A stretch of DNA of 64,000 nucleotides from JAPPLB01 sp965206655 (GTDB lineage: Bacteria; Acidobacteriota; Terriglobia; Bryobacterales; UBA6623), in the NCBI GenBank assembly GCA_965206655.1, contig CBDBKC010000031.1, positions 1-64,000 of the forward strand, written 5' to 3'. The notes under the pieces were generated by a model that was not told where the DNA came from, ran no database searches, and saw nothing but the letters and a program-made list of their open reading frames with translations. This document shows positions 8,632 to 16,913 of the stretch, piece after piece. The number at the start of each line of letters is the position of its first letter. The stretch's first letter is position 1. The position numbers and the translations under genes are program-made.

Positions 8632-9789
8632 CTATTCGACTTCGCGGGGGCCGCGATAGCCCGCTCGGGCGACCACCTGATATTTGACGCGTTTGTTCTT
8701 CTTGCCCGCGACGATGCGGAGGTCCTTCTTGGGGTTCTTCGGGTCGATAAGCCGGACCTTGATCTTTCGCCACTCCCCGTCCTTCTGTTGATTCGTCGGC
8801 ACGTAGGTAAGCGTGTACTGATTGCGCATCGTGAAGTGGATGGCCTGAAAGATCGAAGGGAACTCACCGTAAAACTTCGGAAAAAATACCATCCCGCCCG
8901 ACTCCCTGGCAAACGTTTTCAACTGGTTGTCAGCCTGCAAGAAGTCGAGCTGAGCCGCCCCGCCCCAAGGACCGTCGAAAGCGCCGTAAGCCTCGGCCCG
9001 CTGGCGCAGCATCTGCATCATGCCGACCGCATAAACCGTCACGCCCGCTTCCTGAACGATGCGGCGCGCTTGGCCGTAGTTGAGCTTGCTGAAGGTGTCG
9101 ACGCCTGTCGAGATCAGCACAATCGCTTTCCGGCCCTCGATGCCGCTCATCCGTTCACACGTATCGGTAAGAGCGTCGTAAAGGTTTGCCTCGGAGAAGC
9201 CGGTGGTCCGCAAGCGCTGGAGGGCTCCGTATGTTTCGCGGCGGTCTTGCGTGAAGTCAGAGAGGATTTCCGGGCGCAGATCATAGGCGATCACGGCCAC
9301 CCAATCTTCGGGCCGAAGCGTCTCCGCAAAACCATACGCCGCGCTCAGCGTCTGGTGCCAAGTCTCCGAATAATACTGCTGAAAGCGAGCGTTGAATTCA
9401 ATCAACAGCGCCACCGTCATCGGCGCTTGTGACACACCGAAGCTTTGGACCTGCTGCGGCTGGCTGTCTTCCAGGACCATGAAGTTGCCCTGGGGAATTT
9501 TGGGGATAAAGCGGCCTTGTTCATCGATCACGGCCACGTCGACGGTAACAACGTTTGTTTCAGATGTGAACAGAGCGAGGTCTTCCGGCAGTTCCTGTTT
9601 GGTGAGCGTTTCGATCGGCGGCAATTCCTTGGGCTGCTCGGGTTTCGCGACGGTTGGGCCGGGGGCGCGTTTGGGTCCGCCGGGTGTGAGAGGTCCGGAT
9701 TTCTGAGCAAGCGCCGCTGAGAATGCGGCCAAACCCAGACACAACGTCAGAACCAAGGTGCTCCGGAATCTGCTTCTACTTCGATTCAT
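8632..9789 (-). CDS. Secreted VWFA-related domain protein
   Basis: A 385-residue exported protein: signal peptide at 1-29 (ending ALA-QK), a Pro-rich linker to about 65, then a VWFA-related domain of the type common in acidobacteria, with LFTSETNVVTVDVAVIDEQG and GNFMVLEDSQPQQVQSF before the core. The metal-site position that usually reads DxSxS is EFNAR here (131-135), so the MIDAS appears degenerate. The remaining core (VAVIAYD, LYDALTDTCERM, KAIVLISTGVDTFS, GGMVFFPKF, YTLTYVPTN) is intact. Likely a periplasmic or surface protein-interaction module; its partner is unknown. Confidence 0.88.
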   Translation of the reverse strand: MNRSRSRFRSTLVLTLCLGLAAFSAALAQKSGPLTPGGPKRAPGPTVAKPEQPKELPPIETLTKQELPEDLALFTSETNVVTVDVAVIDEQGRFIPKIPQGNFMVLEDSQPQQVQSFGVSQAPMTVALLIEFNARFQQYYSETWHQTLSAAYGFAETLRPEDWVAVIAYDLRPEILSDFTQDRRETYGALQRLRTTGFSEANLYDALTDTCERMSGIEGRKAIVLISTGVDTFSKLNYGQARRIVQEAGVTVYAVGMMQMLRQRAEAYGAFDGPWGGAAQLDFLQADNQLKTFARESGGMVFFPKFYGEFPSIFQAIHFTMRNQYTLTYVPTNQQKDGEWRKIKVRLIDPKNPKKDLRIVAGKKNKRVKYQVVARAGYRGPREVE

Positions 9790-9971
9790 GAATCCCCCTC
9801 GTTACAACACAGCATCCCATCAGTTTGGACTCGTCACGGCCATGTCCGGTTACGCCTGATCACCGCCCACTCTATGTTACAGCGCACAAACGGCGAGCGT
9901 GGCGCCTTGTTGTACGTTCTACACCGATGCGGCCCGATGATCCTGATCAAGAAACCGCCGGAGGCGTTGGT

Positions 9972-9977
9972 TATAAT
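9972..9977 (+). promoter_or_regulatory. TATAAT -10 box cut off from its operon
   Basis: A consensus TATAAT lies 18 bases before the left target duplication of the insertion element. Without the element it would sit about 31 bases upstream of the ferredoxin GTG start. No good -35 hexamer is seen at 17 bases. It is the best candidate for the original promoter of the ferredoxin-MFS operon. Confidence 0.4.
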
Positions 9978-9995
9978 AGCGAACCGCCTTGTCAA

Positions 9996-10010
9996 GTGAC
10001 CGATTTGTGA
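9996..10010. repeat. Target site duplication, left copy (15 bp)
   Basis: GTGACCGATTTGTGA is repeated exactly at 11498-11512 on the other side of the insertion element. A 15-bp duplication is long for an insertion sequence. Confidence 0.9.
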
Positions 10011-10061
10011 TGTCGGCGCAATGTGAAAAGATCCCCTACAGAGCAAAGTAGAAAGATCCCC
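10011..10061. repeat. Left terminal inverted repeat
   Basis: The 51-base left end pairs with 11446-11497 with a few mismatches and a one-base gap. The inner part AGCAAAGTAGAAAGATCCCC is identical at both ends. The doubled AAAGATCCCC suggests two transposase contact sites per end. Confidence 0.85.
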
Positions 10062-10083
10062 TTCGGGCGAGAGACGCTAGGGG

Positions 10084-11433
10084 GTGAACGAAATCGTGGC
10101 ATTGAGCAAAGTGGAGCGGGACCGGTTGATTGTTCTGAGGCAAGTCAAGGAGGGGAAGCTGACGCAGGCAACGGCGGCACAGCAGTTGAAGCTGAGCGCC
10201 CGTTGGGTCCGTAAGCTGGTGAAGCGACTCCGCAAAGAGGGCGATCGCGGGCTGGCGCATCGGCTGCGAGGCCGGCCCTCGAACCGCGCGTACGACAACG
10301 AGCTGCGGCGGCGAGCGCTGGCTCTGATCCGCGAGCGCTACGACGATTACGGGCCGACGCTGGCGAGCGAGATGCTGGCGAGCGAGCATCAGATCGTGGT
10401 CAACCGCGAGACGCTGCGGCAGTGGATGAGCGGCCAAGGGCTGTGGAAGCCGCGCCGGGCCAAGTTGAAGAAGGTGCATGTGTGGCGGCGGCGACGGCGT
10501 TGCCGGGGCGAACTCGTGCAATGGGATACGTCCGACCACGACTGGTTGGAAGGGCGCGGCCCGCGGTTGTATCTGGTGGCGATGATGGACGACGCCACGA
10601 GCGAGCTGACGGCGCACTTTGCCGTGTCGGACTCGACGGCCGAGAACATGCGGTTGTTGTGGCGGTATGTGGAGTTACACGGGCGTCCCGTGGAGGTCTA
10701 CACCGACAAGGCCAGCCTGTTTCAACTCAACCGGCCGTTGCACCACAACAAGCATTTGGACGCGGCTCCACCGCCGACACAGATCGAGAGGGCGCTGGCC
10801 GAGTTGGGAATCGGAAAGATTCCGGCGCACTCGCCGCAGGCGAAGGGACGGATCGAGCGCAGTTTCCAGACGATGCAAGACCGCATGGTGAAGGGGTTGC
10901 GGCGAGCTGCGGCGAGCAGCATTGAGGACGCCAACCGTTATCTGCAGCAGGAGTTTGTGCCGCAGTGGAACGGACGGTTCAAGCGTCACCCAGCCGGACA
11001 GGCCGACGCCCACCGGCGCTTGCGCCGCGACCAGAATCTGGCCTCGATTCTCAGTCGCGTCGATCGGCGTGTGGTCGGCAACGACTACACGATTTCGTGG
11101 CACGGACGTTTGTATCAGATCCCGGCTGAGAAGGCCAAACCTCGGATGAGGAAGACGGCGGTGCGGATCGAGCAACGGCTTAACGGGGAATTATGGCTGC
11201 GTTGGCAACAGGGAGCGTTGCTGCTTCAAGAATGCCTGGAAGCCGACGGCACTCCAGCCCGGCCCACCGCCAAGGCGGCCCGCAAGACGCCAACCCATAC
11301 CAAACAACCAAAGAAACGCCAGGGGCGTTGGATGGACGGCTTCGTCCTAGCCGATCCGGCCAAGCGCTGCGAGCCATTGCCCGCAACTCCAGTCGCCCTA
11401 CGGGCTCCTTCCGTCGCGGGCAGCGGCCCATGA
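10084..11433 (+). CDS. ISNCY-like DDE transposase
   Basis: A 449-residue transposase with an N-terminal helix-turn-helix (LTQATAAQQLKLSARWVRK, residues 26-44), a second DNA-binding segment to about 125, and an rve integrase core. The catalytic triad is D148 (VQWDTSDHDW), D208 (VYTDKASLF) and E258 (KGRIERSFQ). A basic C-terminal tail follows. The start is GTG at 10084. Length and motifs match ISNCY transposases with an integrase core. The reading frame is unbroken, so the enzyme is probably active. Confidence 0.9.
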   Translation: MNEIVALSKVERDRLIVLRQVKEGKLTQATAAQQLKLSARWVRKLVKRLRKEGDRGLAHRLRGRPSNRAYDNELRRRALALIRERYDDYGPTLASEMLASEHQIVVNRETLRQWMSGQGLWKPRRAKLKKVHVWRRRRRCRGELVQWDTSDHDWLEGRGPRLYLVAMMDDATSELTAHFAVSDSTAENMRLLWRYVELHGRPVEVYTDKASLFQLNRPLHHNKHLDAAPPPTQIERALAELGIGKIPAHSPQAKGRIERSFQTMQDRMVKGLRRAAASSIEDANRYLQQEFVPQWNGRFKRHPAGQADAHRRLRRDQNLASILSRVDRRVVGNDYTISWHGRLYQIPAEKAKPRMRKTAVRIEQRLNGELWLRWQQGALLLQECLEADGTPARPTAKAARKTPTHTKQPKKRQGRWMDGFVLADPAKRCEPLPATPVALRAPSVAGSGP

Positions 11434-11445
11434 TTCTAGCGCTAG

Positions 11446-11497
11446 GGGGATCTTTCTACTTTGCTCAATCAGGGGATCTTTCTAAATTGCGTTGACA
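11446..11497. repeat. Right terminal inverted repeat
   Basis: The reverse complement of this segment begins TGTCAACGCAATTTAG and matches the left end of the element. It ends directly against the second target duplication at 11498. Confidence 0.85.
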
Positions 11498-11512
11498 GTG
11501 ACCGATTTGTGA
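11498..11512. repeat. Target site duplication, right copy (15 bp)
   Basis: Identical to 9996-10010. Its last bases include the GTG (11509-11511) that is the probable start codon of the ferredoxin gene, so the element inserted right at that gene's 5' end without removing codons. Confidence 0.9.
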
Positions 11513-11910
11513 ACCCGCCCGACGTCACGCCGCCCGCCAAGGACCTAAAGGTCCCCACCGGCCCTTACACCCGTCATCTCCTCATCTGCGCCGATCAGAG
11601 CAAACCGAAATGCGCCCCGCGGGAGGTCACCAACAAAACATGGGCTTACGTCAAACGGCGGCTCGATGAATTGGGTGTCGCCTCCGGACCCGCATGCGTC
11701 TACCGCAGCAAGGTCAATTGCCTGCGCGTTTGTACCCAGGGGCCGATCGCGGTCGTCTATCCCGAGGGAGTCTGGTATCATTCCGTCACACCCGAAGTCG
11801 CCGAGCGCATTTTGCAAGAGCACATCATCGGGGGACAGCCGGTCGAAGAGTATGCATTCTTCCGCAACCCCCTGCCCTCGGAGACGACTCGGCCCGAGGA
11901 GTCCAGCTAG
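11509..11910 (+). CDS. Thioredoxin-like [2Fe-2S] ferredoxin domain protein
   Basis: A 133-residue protein of the thioredoxin-like (2Fe-2S) ferredoxin family, as found in NADH-dehydrogenase NuoE-like proteins and in small stand-alone ferredoxins. The probable cluster ligands are C27 and C35 (CADQSKPKC) and C71 and C75 (CLRVC). GTG at 11509 is chosen because upstream codons lie in the insertion element; no good ribosome-binding site is visible. The stop is directly followed by the ATG of an MFS transporter, so the two are translationally linked. The insertion element sits directly upstream and probably changes expression of both. Confidence 0.82.
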   Translation: MNPPDVTPPAKDLKVPTGPYTRHLLICADQSKPKCAPREVTNKTWAYVKRRLDELGVASGPACVYRSKVNCLRVCTQGPIAVVYPEGVWYHSVTPEVAERILQEHIIGGQPVEEYAFFRNPLPSETTRPEESS

Positions 11911-13209
11911 ATGAGTACTGTCACCCAACAAACCGCCGTCGCCGACCCGCAAGACAAAATGCGTTGGCCGGTGGTTTGCCTTCTCAGCCTCGGGATGATC
12001 AACGCCTACTTCGATCGCGTCTGTCTGACGATTGCGTTGCCGGTCATGCTCCAAACCATCGACCTCAGCCCCACTCAGCAAGGTATCGTACTCGGCGCCT
12101 TTTTCGGGAGCTACATGCTGCTGCAAATCCCTTCCGGCATTTGGGTGGACAAGGTCGGGGTTCGCAAACCGTACTTCTATGGAAACCTGCTCTGGGGCTT
12201 GGCGTCGGCGGCGACAGCGCTTACAACGGGATTGTGGTTCCTTCTGGTCATACGAGTTATTCTGGGTATCGGTGAGTCCGTTGTTACGCCATCGAGCATG
12301 CGCTACATTCGGATGCACTTCGACGAAAGACAGCGCGGCACCGCCGTTGGCCTGTACATGACCGGCACTAAACTCGGGCCCGCAATCGGCCTGCCGCTCG
12401 CCGGTTATCTGATCGTCACGTTCAACTGGCAAACCATGTTCCTGATTATGGGGTTCGGTGGGCTAATCATCCTCATTCCGTGGATGCTCTGGGTGAAAGA
12501 CAGCGACATCGCCGCTCTTTCGCAGGCCCAGCGCGTGGCGATCGAGAAGGCGTCGCCGACCCAAGATTCAAACATGCAAACGGTGTCGACTCGCGAGATT
12601 CTGCGAAGTCCTGTCATCTGGGGCGTTGTGCTCGGCACCTTCTGTTACATGTACTTCGTCTACTACGGCATGACCTGGATGCCGCAATACTTCGCGCAGA
12701 AATTCGGCATGTCAATCAAGGACATGAGCTGGTACGGAGGGGTGGCTTTCGGCGGGATGGCGGTCGTGATCTGGATCGGCGGCGCCATGGCCGACTGGTT
12801 CATCAATCGCGGCTATGATCCGATTACTGTCCGCAAGGGTTTCACGATCTTAGGTTTCAGCTTCGCCGCGACGCAGACCATCGGCGCCTACATCGACGAC
12901 ACCAACGTGATGTTGATCATCGCGGTCGTCTCTATGTGGGGACTCGGACTCGCCACCGCCAACTACTGGGCGTTGACCCAAACTCTGATTCCCGGCGGCA
13001 GCATCGCGATGGTTGTGGGAATCCAAAACACCGCAGCGAACGCCGCGGGCCTCGTCTCGCCGATCCTGACCGGCTGGCTAATCGAAAGGACAGGCAGCTT
13101 CGACATGCCGATCAAAACCATCGGCTTCTGGCTCGTTTTGGGGATACTAGGCTATATCTTCCTCGTGAAACGGGAGTACGCACCGAAAATCGAGCAAGCC
13201 CAAGCCTAG
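11911..13209 (+). CDS. MFS transporter, ACS-like (sugar acid type)
   Basis: A 432-residue major facilitator with twelve predicted membrane segments. The N-terminal signature NAYFDRVCLTIALPVM, the loop GIWVDKVGVRKPY between segments 2 and 3, and WMPQYF in the second half fit the anion:cation symporter (ACS) group, which transports hexuronates and other organic anions by proton symport. It starts with no gap after the ferredoxin stop codon. A sugar-acid dehydratase at 17619 and other carbohydrate genes nearby fit a sugar-acid substrate, but the substrate is inferred. Confidence 0.87.
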   Translation: MSTVTQQTAVADPQDKMRWPVVCLLSLGMINAYFDRVCLTIALPVMLQTIDLSPTQQGIVLGAFFGSYMLLQIPSGIWVDKVGVRKPYFYGNLLWGLASAATALTTGLWFLLVIRVILGIGESVVTPSSMRYIRMHFDERQRGTAVGLYMTGTKLGPAIGLPLAGYLIVTFNWQTMFLIMGFGGLIILIPWMLWVKDSDIAALSQAQRVAIEKASPTQDSNMQTVSTREILRSPVIWGVVLGTFCYMYFVYYGMTWMPQYFAQKFGMSIKDMSWYGGVAFGGMAVVIWIGGAMADWFINRGYDPITVRKGFTILGFSFAATQTIGAYIDDTNVMLIIAVVSMWGLGLATANYWALTQTLIPGGSIAMVVGIQNTAANAAGLVSPILTGWLIERTGSFDMPIKTIGFWLVLGILGYIFLVKREYAPKIEQAQA

Positions 13210-13276
13210 CTAGGCTGGCCCAACACTCTTGCTTGAGCCTGTTGGATTGCGCTCAGGATGCCACGTACTGAGCGGC

Positions 13277-13291
13277 GGCGGGCTTCCCGCC
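13277..13291 (+). terminator. Weak hairpin after the MFS gene
   Basis: GGCGGG-CTT-CCCGCC forms a 6-bp GC-only stem 67 bases after the MFS stop. No T-run follows, so it is at best a weak terminator or a pause site. Confidence 0.3.
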
Positions 13292-13427
13292 TGGATGCCT
13301 CAACATGGAAGTGGGTCTCCATGGAGACGGCCGCGCGTCGCCAAGGAACGAACCTCTCGTGGCCTGCCTTCCAAGCGTGTAGAATTGGCGGGTAGGCAGA
13401 ACCGCTTCGAGCGGTGAGGAGACCGAT

Positions 13428-15008
13428 ATGACGCCTTTGCATCAGGCGATGAAATCCACTTTAAGCCGGCGCGATTGGTTTCGCATCGGCGGCACGGCGG
13501 CGCTGGCGCCCTTCGCGACCACCATGACGAGCGCCGGCGCCGCGCCACTGCCAACTCGCGGGCAAGGCCCGGATGTGTATTCGCGGATCGGTGTTCGGCC
13601 GTTTATCAGTTGCACCGCAACGACGACGATCAATGGTGGATCGTCGCAGCGGCCGGAGGTGCTGGACGCGATTTTCCAGGCGGGACACTATCACGTTAAC
13701 CTCGATGAGCTAATGGCCAAGGTAGGCCCGCGCATCGCCGAACTGCTGAAGGTAGAGGCCGCGATGGTCAGCTCGGGTGCGGCGGGCGCGGTGACCTGCG
13801 GAACACTGGCGTGTTTGGCGGGGGGAGATCCGGAGAAGATCCAACAACTGCCTGATACCACGGGCCTGAAGAATGAAGTCATCGTTCCCCGCTGGTCGCG
13901 CAGCACCTACGATCACGCGGTGCGATCCACGGGCGTAAAGATGATCGAAGTCGAGACGCTCACTGATCTCGAAAAGGCGTTTGGGTCGAAGACCGTCATG
14001 GCGACGGCCCAATCAAGCATCCTGTGGCAGAGAGGCGCGTTTTCCCTCAAGCAACTGGTAGAGGCGGCGCACAAGCGCAATGTTCCCGTCTTGATCGACG
14101 ATGCCGGCGCGCTGCCCATGCCGCCCCACCCGGTCCTGTCGTACGGCGTTGACTTGTGTGCACACAGCGGGGGCAAAGTCATTCGCGGACCGCAGAGCGC
14201 TGGGTTGCTACTGGGTCGCGAAGATCTGATTCGCGCGGCTTTCATCAACAATGCACCGCATCACACCTTCGCGCGAGCTATGAAGGTGACCAAGGAAGAG
14301 ATCATGGGCATATTGGCGGCCGTCGAATACTTGGTAACCAGGCGCGATCCGGTAGCGGAAGAGCGTGAGTGGATGAGCTGGTACGGCCACATCAAAGACC
14401 GGGTCTCGCAAATTCCGGGCGTCGGGGGCGAGATCGAGGACTTCGCCTGGAAGAGGTTCGGATACCACCCGCGTTTAGTCGTGAAATGGGACCCCTCGAA
14501 GATCGGACTGACGGCAGGCGATGTGGAACAGATGCTGCTCGACGGGGAACCACGAATCCGCATACCTCCCGGCGGGAACGGACATTCGTTCGTCATCCGC
14601 GGCCCCGCCATGTATGCCGGTGAGTACAAACTTGTCGCCGACCGGCTCGTAGAGATATTCCGCAACGCGCCCCCTGCCAAGGCAGAGCGGAAACCCGCAC
14701 CGCCGGTTTCCGACCTGAGCGGTCATTGGGACGTGGAACTAGAGTTCGTCGTCGGCTCGGCCGGCCATGAGTTTCACCTGGACGTCAAGGGGAACCAGCT
14801 CACGGGGATGCATATCGGCCGCATTACGCACGGCCCGCTGGAAGGAACGATCGATGGGGCAAAGGTTGAGTTTCGGTCATCGGCACGGTATGAGGGCACG
14901 TCCATCGGCTACCGCTTCGGCGGAACGATCAACGGGGACGAGATGACGGGTGAAGTCGATCTGGGCGAGTATGGAACCGGAAAGTGGAAGGCGAGCCGGC
15001 GAAGCTAG
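13428..15008 (+). CDS. Tat-exported SelA-like PLP enzyme with C-terminal beta domain (paralogue 3)
   Basis: A 526-residue paralogue of the genes at 3241 and 4863. It has the Tat motif SRRDWF (residues 13-18), the SelA/DgaE-like PLP domain with SSGAAGAVTCGTLACLAGG, probable cofactor Lys K250 in HSGGKVIRGPQ, and the C-terminal beta-rich domain from about residue 428 (GHWDVELEFV). It is closest in the PRWSRS-YD-AVR segment to paralogue 1. The conserved DAAA of the others reads DDAGA here, keeping the first Asp (224). GAGGAGA lies five bases before the chosen ATG. It follows the MFS carrier by 218 bases and may depend on it for substrate uptake or product removal. Confidence 0.85.
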   Translation: MTPLHQAMKSTLSRRDWFRIGGTAALAPFATTMTSAGAAPLPTRGQGPDVYSRIGVRPFISCTATTTINGGSSQRPEVLDAIFQAGHYHVNLDELMAKVGPRIAELLKVEAAMVSSGAAGAVTCGTLACLAGGDPEKIQQLPDTTGLKNEVIVPRWSRSTYDHAVRSTGVKMIEVETLTDLEKAFGSKTVMATAQSSILWQRGAFSLKQLVEAAHKRNVPVLIDDAGALPMPPHPVLSYGVDLCAHSGGKVIRGPQSAGLLLGREDLIRAAFINNAPHHTFARAMKVTKEEIMGILAAVEYLVTRRDPVAEEREWMSWYGHIKDRVSQIPGVGGEIEDFAWKRFGYHPRLVVKWDPSKIGLTAGDVEQMLLDGEPRIRIPPGGNGHSFVIRGPAMYAGEYKLVADRLVEIFRNAPPAKAERKPAPPVSDLSGHWDVELEFVVGSAGHEFHLDVKGNQLTGMHIGRITHGPLEGTIDGAKVEFRSSARYEGTSIGYRFGGTINGDEMTGEVDLGEYGTGKWKASRRS

Positions 15009-15113
15009 ACCCCCTTGCTCTTCACTTCGCAAGTCCGGCTCTCGAGCGGAAGGGCGACACCCGCTGCTCCTGTACGAGTCGGAGATCCCAAATGAAGAGT
15101 ACTGGGGGCTCGG

Positions 15114-15219
15114 AGTCTGTCCCGCAGAACCAGAATGATCGATTTTTCGTCAATATCTTGTACCCCCGGTCACGTTCAACTACGAGTGGTAGGGGGCGAA
15201 ATTACCTGCGGGACAGACT
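15114..15219. repeat. 106-bp element bounded by 14-bp perfect inverted repeats
   Basis: AGTCTGTCCCGCAG (15114-15127) and its exact reverse complement (15206-15219) enclose 78 bases with a CCCCC/GGGGG pair inside. It fills the gap between two convergent genes and ends one base before the stop codon of the M20 gene. It may be a REP/MITE-like sequence or act as a bidirectional terminator. Confidence 0.65.
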
Positions 15220-15220
15220 T

Positions 15221-16801
15221 CTAGCGTAGCGTCGGGTACTTGACGCCCAATTGGTCAAGGTACGTCTCATAGCGGGAGGGATCGTAGCGAAGCTTTTCGA
15301 GTGCGGGCTTGAAGCGTTTCATTTTCTCGACATTGAGGTGGATCGGCGCTTCCACATCTTCCGGGATGAGTGACTCCCACTTCGTATCTTTGGTCTGCTC
15401 GCCGAAGTACTCCCATGCCTTTTCAACGAGCGCCGGTTCAGCGAAAAGCTCGATCGCCGTCATCGCCTGCGCCTTGGCACCGGCGACGGCCCCCTTGTGC
15501 GCCAGCGGTGTGGCCATTGCGATGGCGGCCGACCAGTGGTGTCCGATGAGATTCGGAATGTTGGACGGGTACCTCAACACCACGGTCGGCACGTTCCAGC
15601 TCACCTCCGCGATGTCGTCCGAGCCCGAGGACGTTGGCGCTGAGCCTTTCAGTTCCCCGACCTCTGTCTTGAGTCCGATAGTCTCCGCCTCAAGTTCTTT
15701 TTGAATCCCCTTGGCAAGCGCCACGTCGGCGTCGTTCCACTGCGGCATGCCGATTTTCTGGATATTAGCATGGAGTAATTCGGCCACCGGTTTGTTGAAG
15801 TGCCCTTCCCAGGTTGCGCCCAGTACTCGTTCGGTGACGGTGGTGTCGGTCATCATGGCGGCACCTTTTGCGATCTTGGTCCCGAGAGCGTGCAAGTCTT
15901 TCACGTGGGGATAATCCAGTTCGCGGAAGAAGTACCACACGCTGGCGATGGGTGGGACGACGTTCGGTTGGTCGCCACCATGCGAAATGACGTAGTGGGA
16001 CCTTTGCTGTAGGCGGAGGTGTTCGCGGCGATAGTTCCAGCCGGCGTTCATGAGTTCCACGGCGTCCAGAGCGCTGCGGCCCATCCAGGGCGAACCGGCG
16101 CCGTGCGCGCTGCGTCCCCGGAAGGTGTACTGCGTCGAGACGAGCGCCAGCCCGCGGATGCCGTGGCTCGTCGTAAAGTCCGACGAAACGTGGGCGCAGA
16201 GCATGATGTCCAGTTCCTTGAACAGGCCCTCGCGCGTCATGTACGTGCGGCTGCCGAGGAGTTCTTCGGCAATGCCCGGATAGACTCGGATCGTCCCGGC
16301 CATCTTGTATTTCTGAAGCAGTTTCTTTACAGCCAGCGCCGCGGTGACGTTGACCGCTTGTCCGGCGTTGTGACCTTCGCCGTGCCCGGGCCCGCCTTCG
16401 ATGAGGGGCTTGTGGTAGGCGACGCCGGGCGTTTGCGATGTTTCAGGCAGGCCGTCGATATCGGCCATGAAGCCGATGACCGGTTTGCCGGAGCCCCACT
16501 CGGCTACAAAGGCGGTGGGCATGCCGGCCAGCCCTTGCTTGACGCGGAAACCGTCCTTCTCTAGCAAGCTGGTGACGTACTTGGCGGATTCGTACTCCTG
16601 ATAACCGAGTTCGGAAAAGCTGAAGAGCGAATCAGTGATTTCCTGAACGAGTTTGCGATTCGCCTCGACCTCCTCCATCGCCTGGTTTTTGAGTTGCTCG
16701 CTTCCGGGGCGCTGTGCCTGCGCGACGCCGGGGCCCGCAAGCAGCAAGCAAGGAAGGATCCAGAGAAGTTGACGAAGGCACCGCCGCCCAAGAGGTTGCA
16801 T
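15221..16801 (-). CDS. Exported M20 family amidohydrolase (AbgB-like)
   Basis: A 526-residue metallopeptidase of the M20 family, closest in layout to p-aminobenzoyl-glutamate hydrolase subunit B and related amidohydrolases. The start at 16801 gives a clear signal peptide (MQPLGRRCLRQLLWILPCLLL, cut after AQA); a longer frame to 17065 runs into the neighbouring gene and is not used. Metal-site motifs include ADIDGLPE, HGEGHNAG (in place of the usual GHGCGHN) and EELLGSRTY; the dimerisation domain carries GRSAHGAGSPWMGRSALDA. It likely removes an acyl or amino-acid group from an amide in the periplasm. Confidence 0.88.
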   Translation of the reverse strand: MQPLGRRCLRQLLWILPCLLLAGPGVAQAQRPGSEQLKNQAMEEVEANRKLVQEITDSLFSFSELGYQEYESAKYVTSLLEKDGFRVKQGLAGMPTAFVAEWGSGKPVIGFMADIDGLPETSQTPGVAYHKPLIEGGPGHGEGHNAGQAVNVTAALAVKKLLQKYKMAGTIRVYPGIAEELLGSRTYMTREGLFKELDIMLCAHVSSDFTTSHGIRGLALVSTQYTFRGRSAHGAGSPWMGRSALDAVELMNAGWNYRREHLRLQQRSHYVISHGGDQPNVVPPIASVWYFFRELDYPHVKDLHALGTKIAKGAAMMTDTTVTERVLGATWEGHFNKPVAELLHANIQKIGMPQWNDADVALAKGIQKELEAETIGLKTEVGELKGSAPTSSGSDDIAEVSWNVPTVVLRYPSNIPNLIGHHWSAAIAMATPLAHKGAVAGAKAQAMTAIELFAEPALVEKAWEYFGEQTKDTKWESLIPEDVEAPIHLNVEKMKRFKPALEKLRYDPSRYETYLDQLGVKYPTLR

Positions 16802-16913
16802 GGGGCTGAGACTAGCATTTTCATGTGCCCTGGTTCCAGTCCCTCGGGAACTCTCGGTTTCCGCAAAGCCGTCTCGATCGGCACCCGACGGTCTCCAAAC
16901 TCTTACACCCCGG

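Larger units (their letters stand above)
10011..11497 (+). mobile_element. ISNCY-like insertion sequence, 1487 bp
   Basis: A complete insertion sequence bounded by 15-bp target duplications (9996-10010 and 11498-11512) and by terminal inverted repeats of about 51 bp. Both ends begin TGTC and each carries the motif AAAGATCCCC twice, flanking AGCAAAGTAG. The single gene inside encodes a DDE transposase. All parts are intact, so the copy may be functional and recent. It separates a TATAAT box from the ferredoxin and MFS genes. The family call rests on the transposase; the TGT ends and long duplication would also suit an IS481-like element. Confidence 0.88.
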
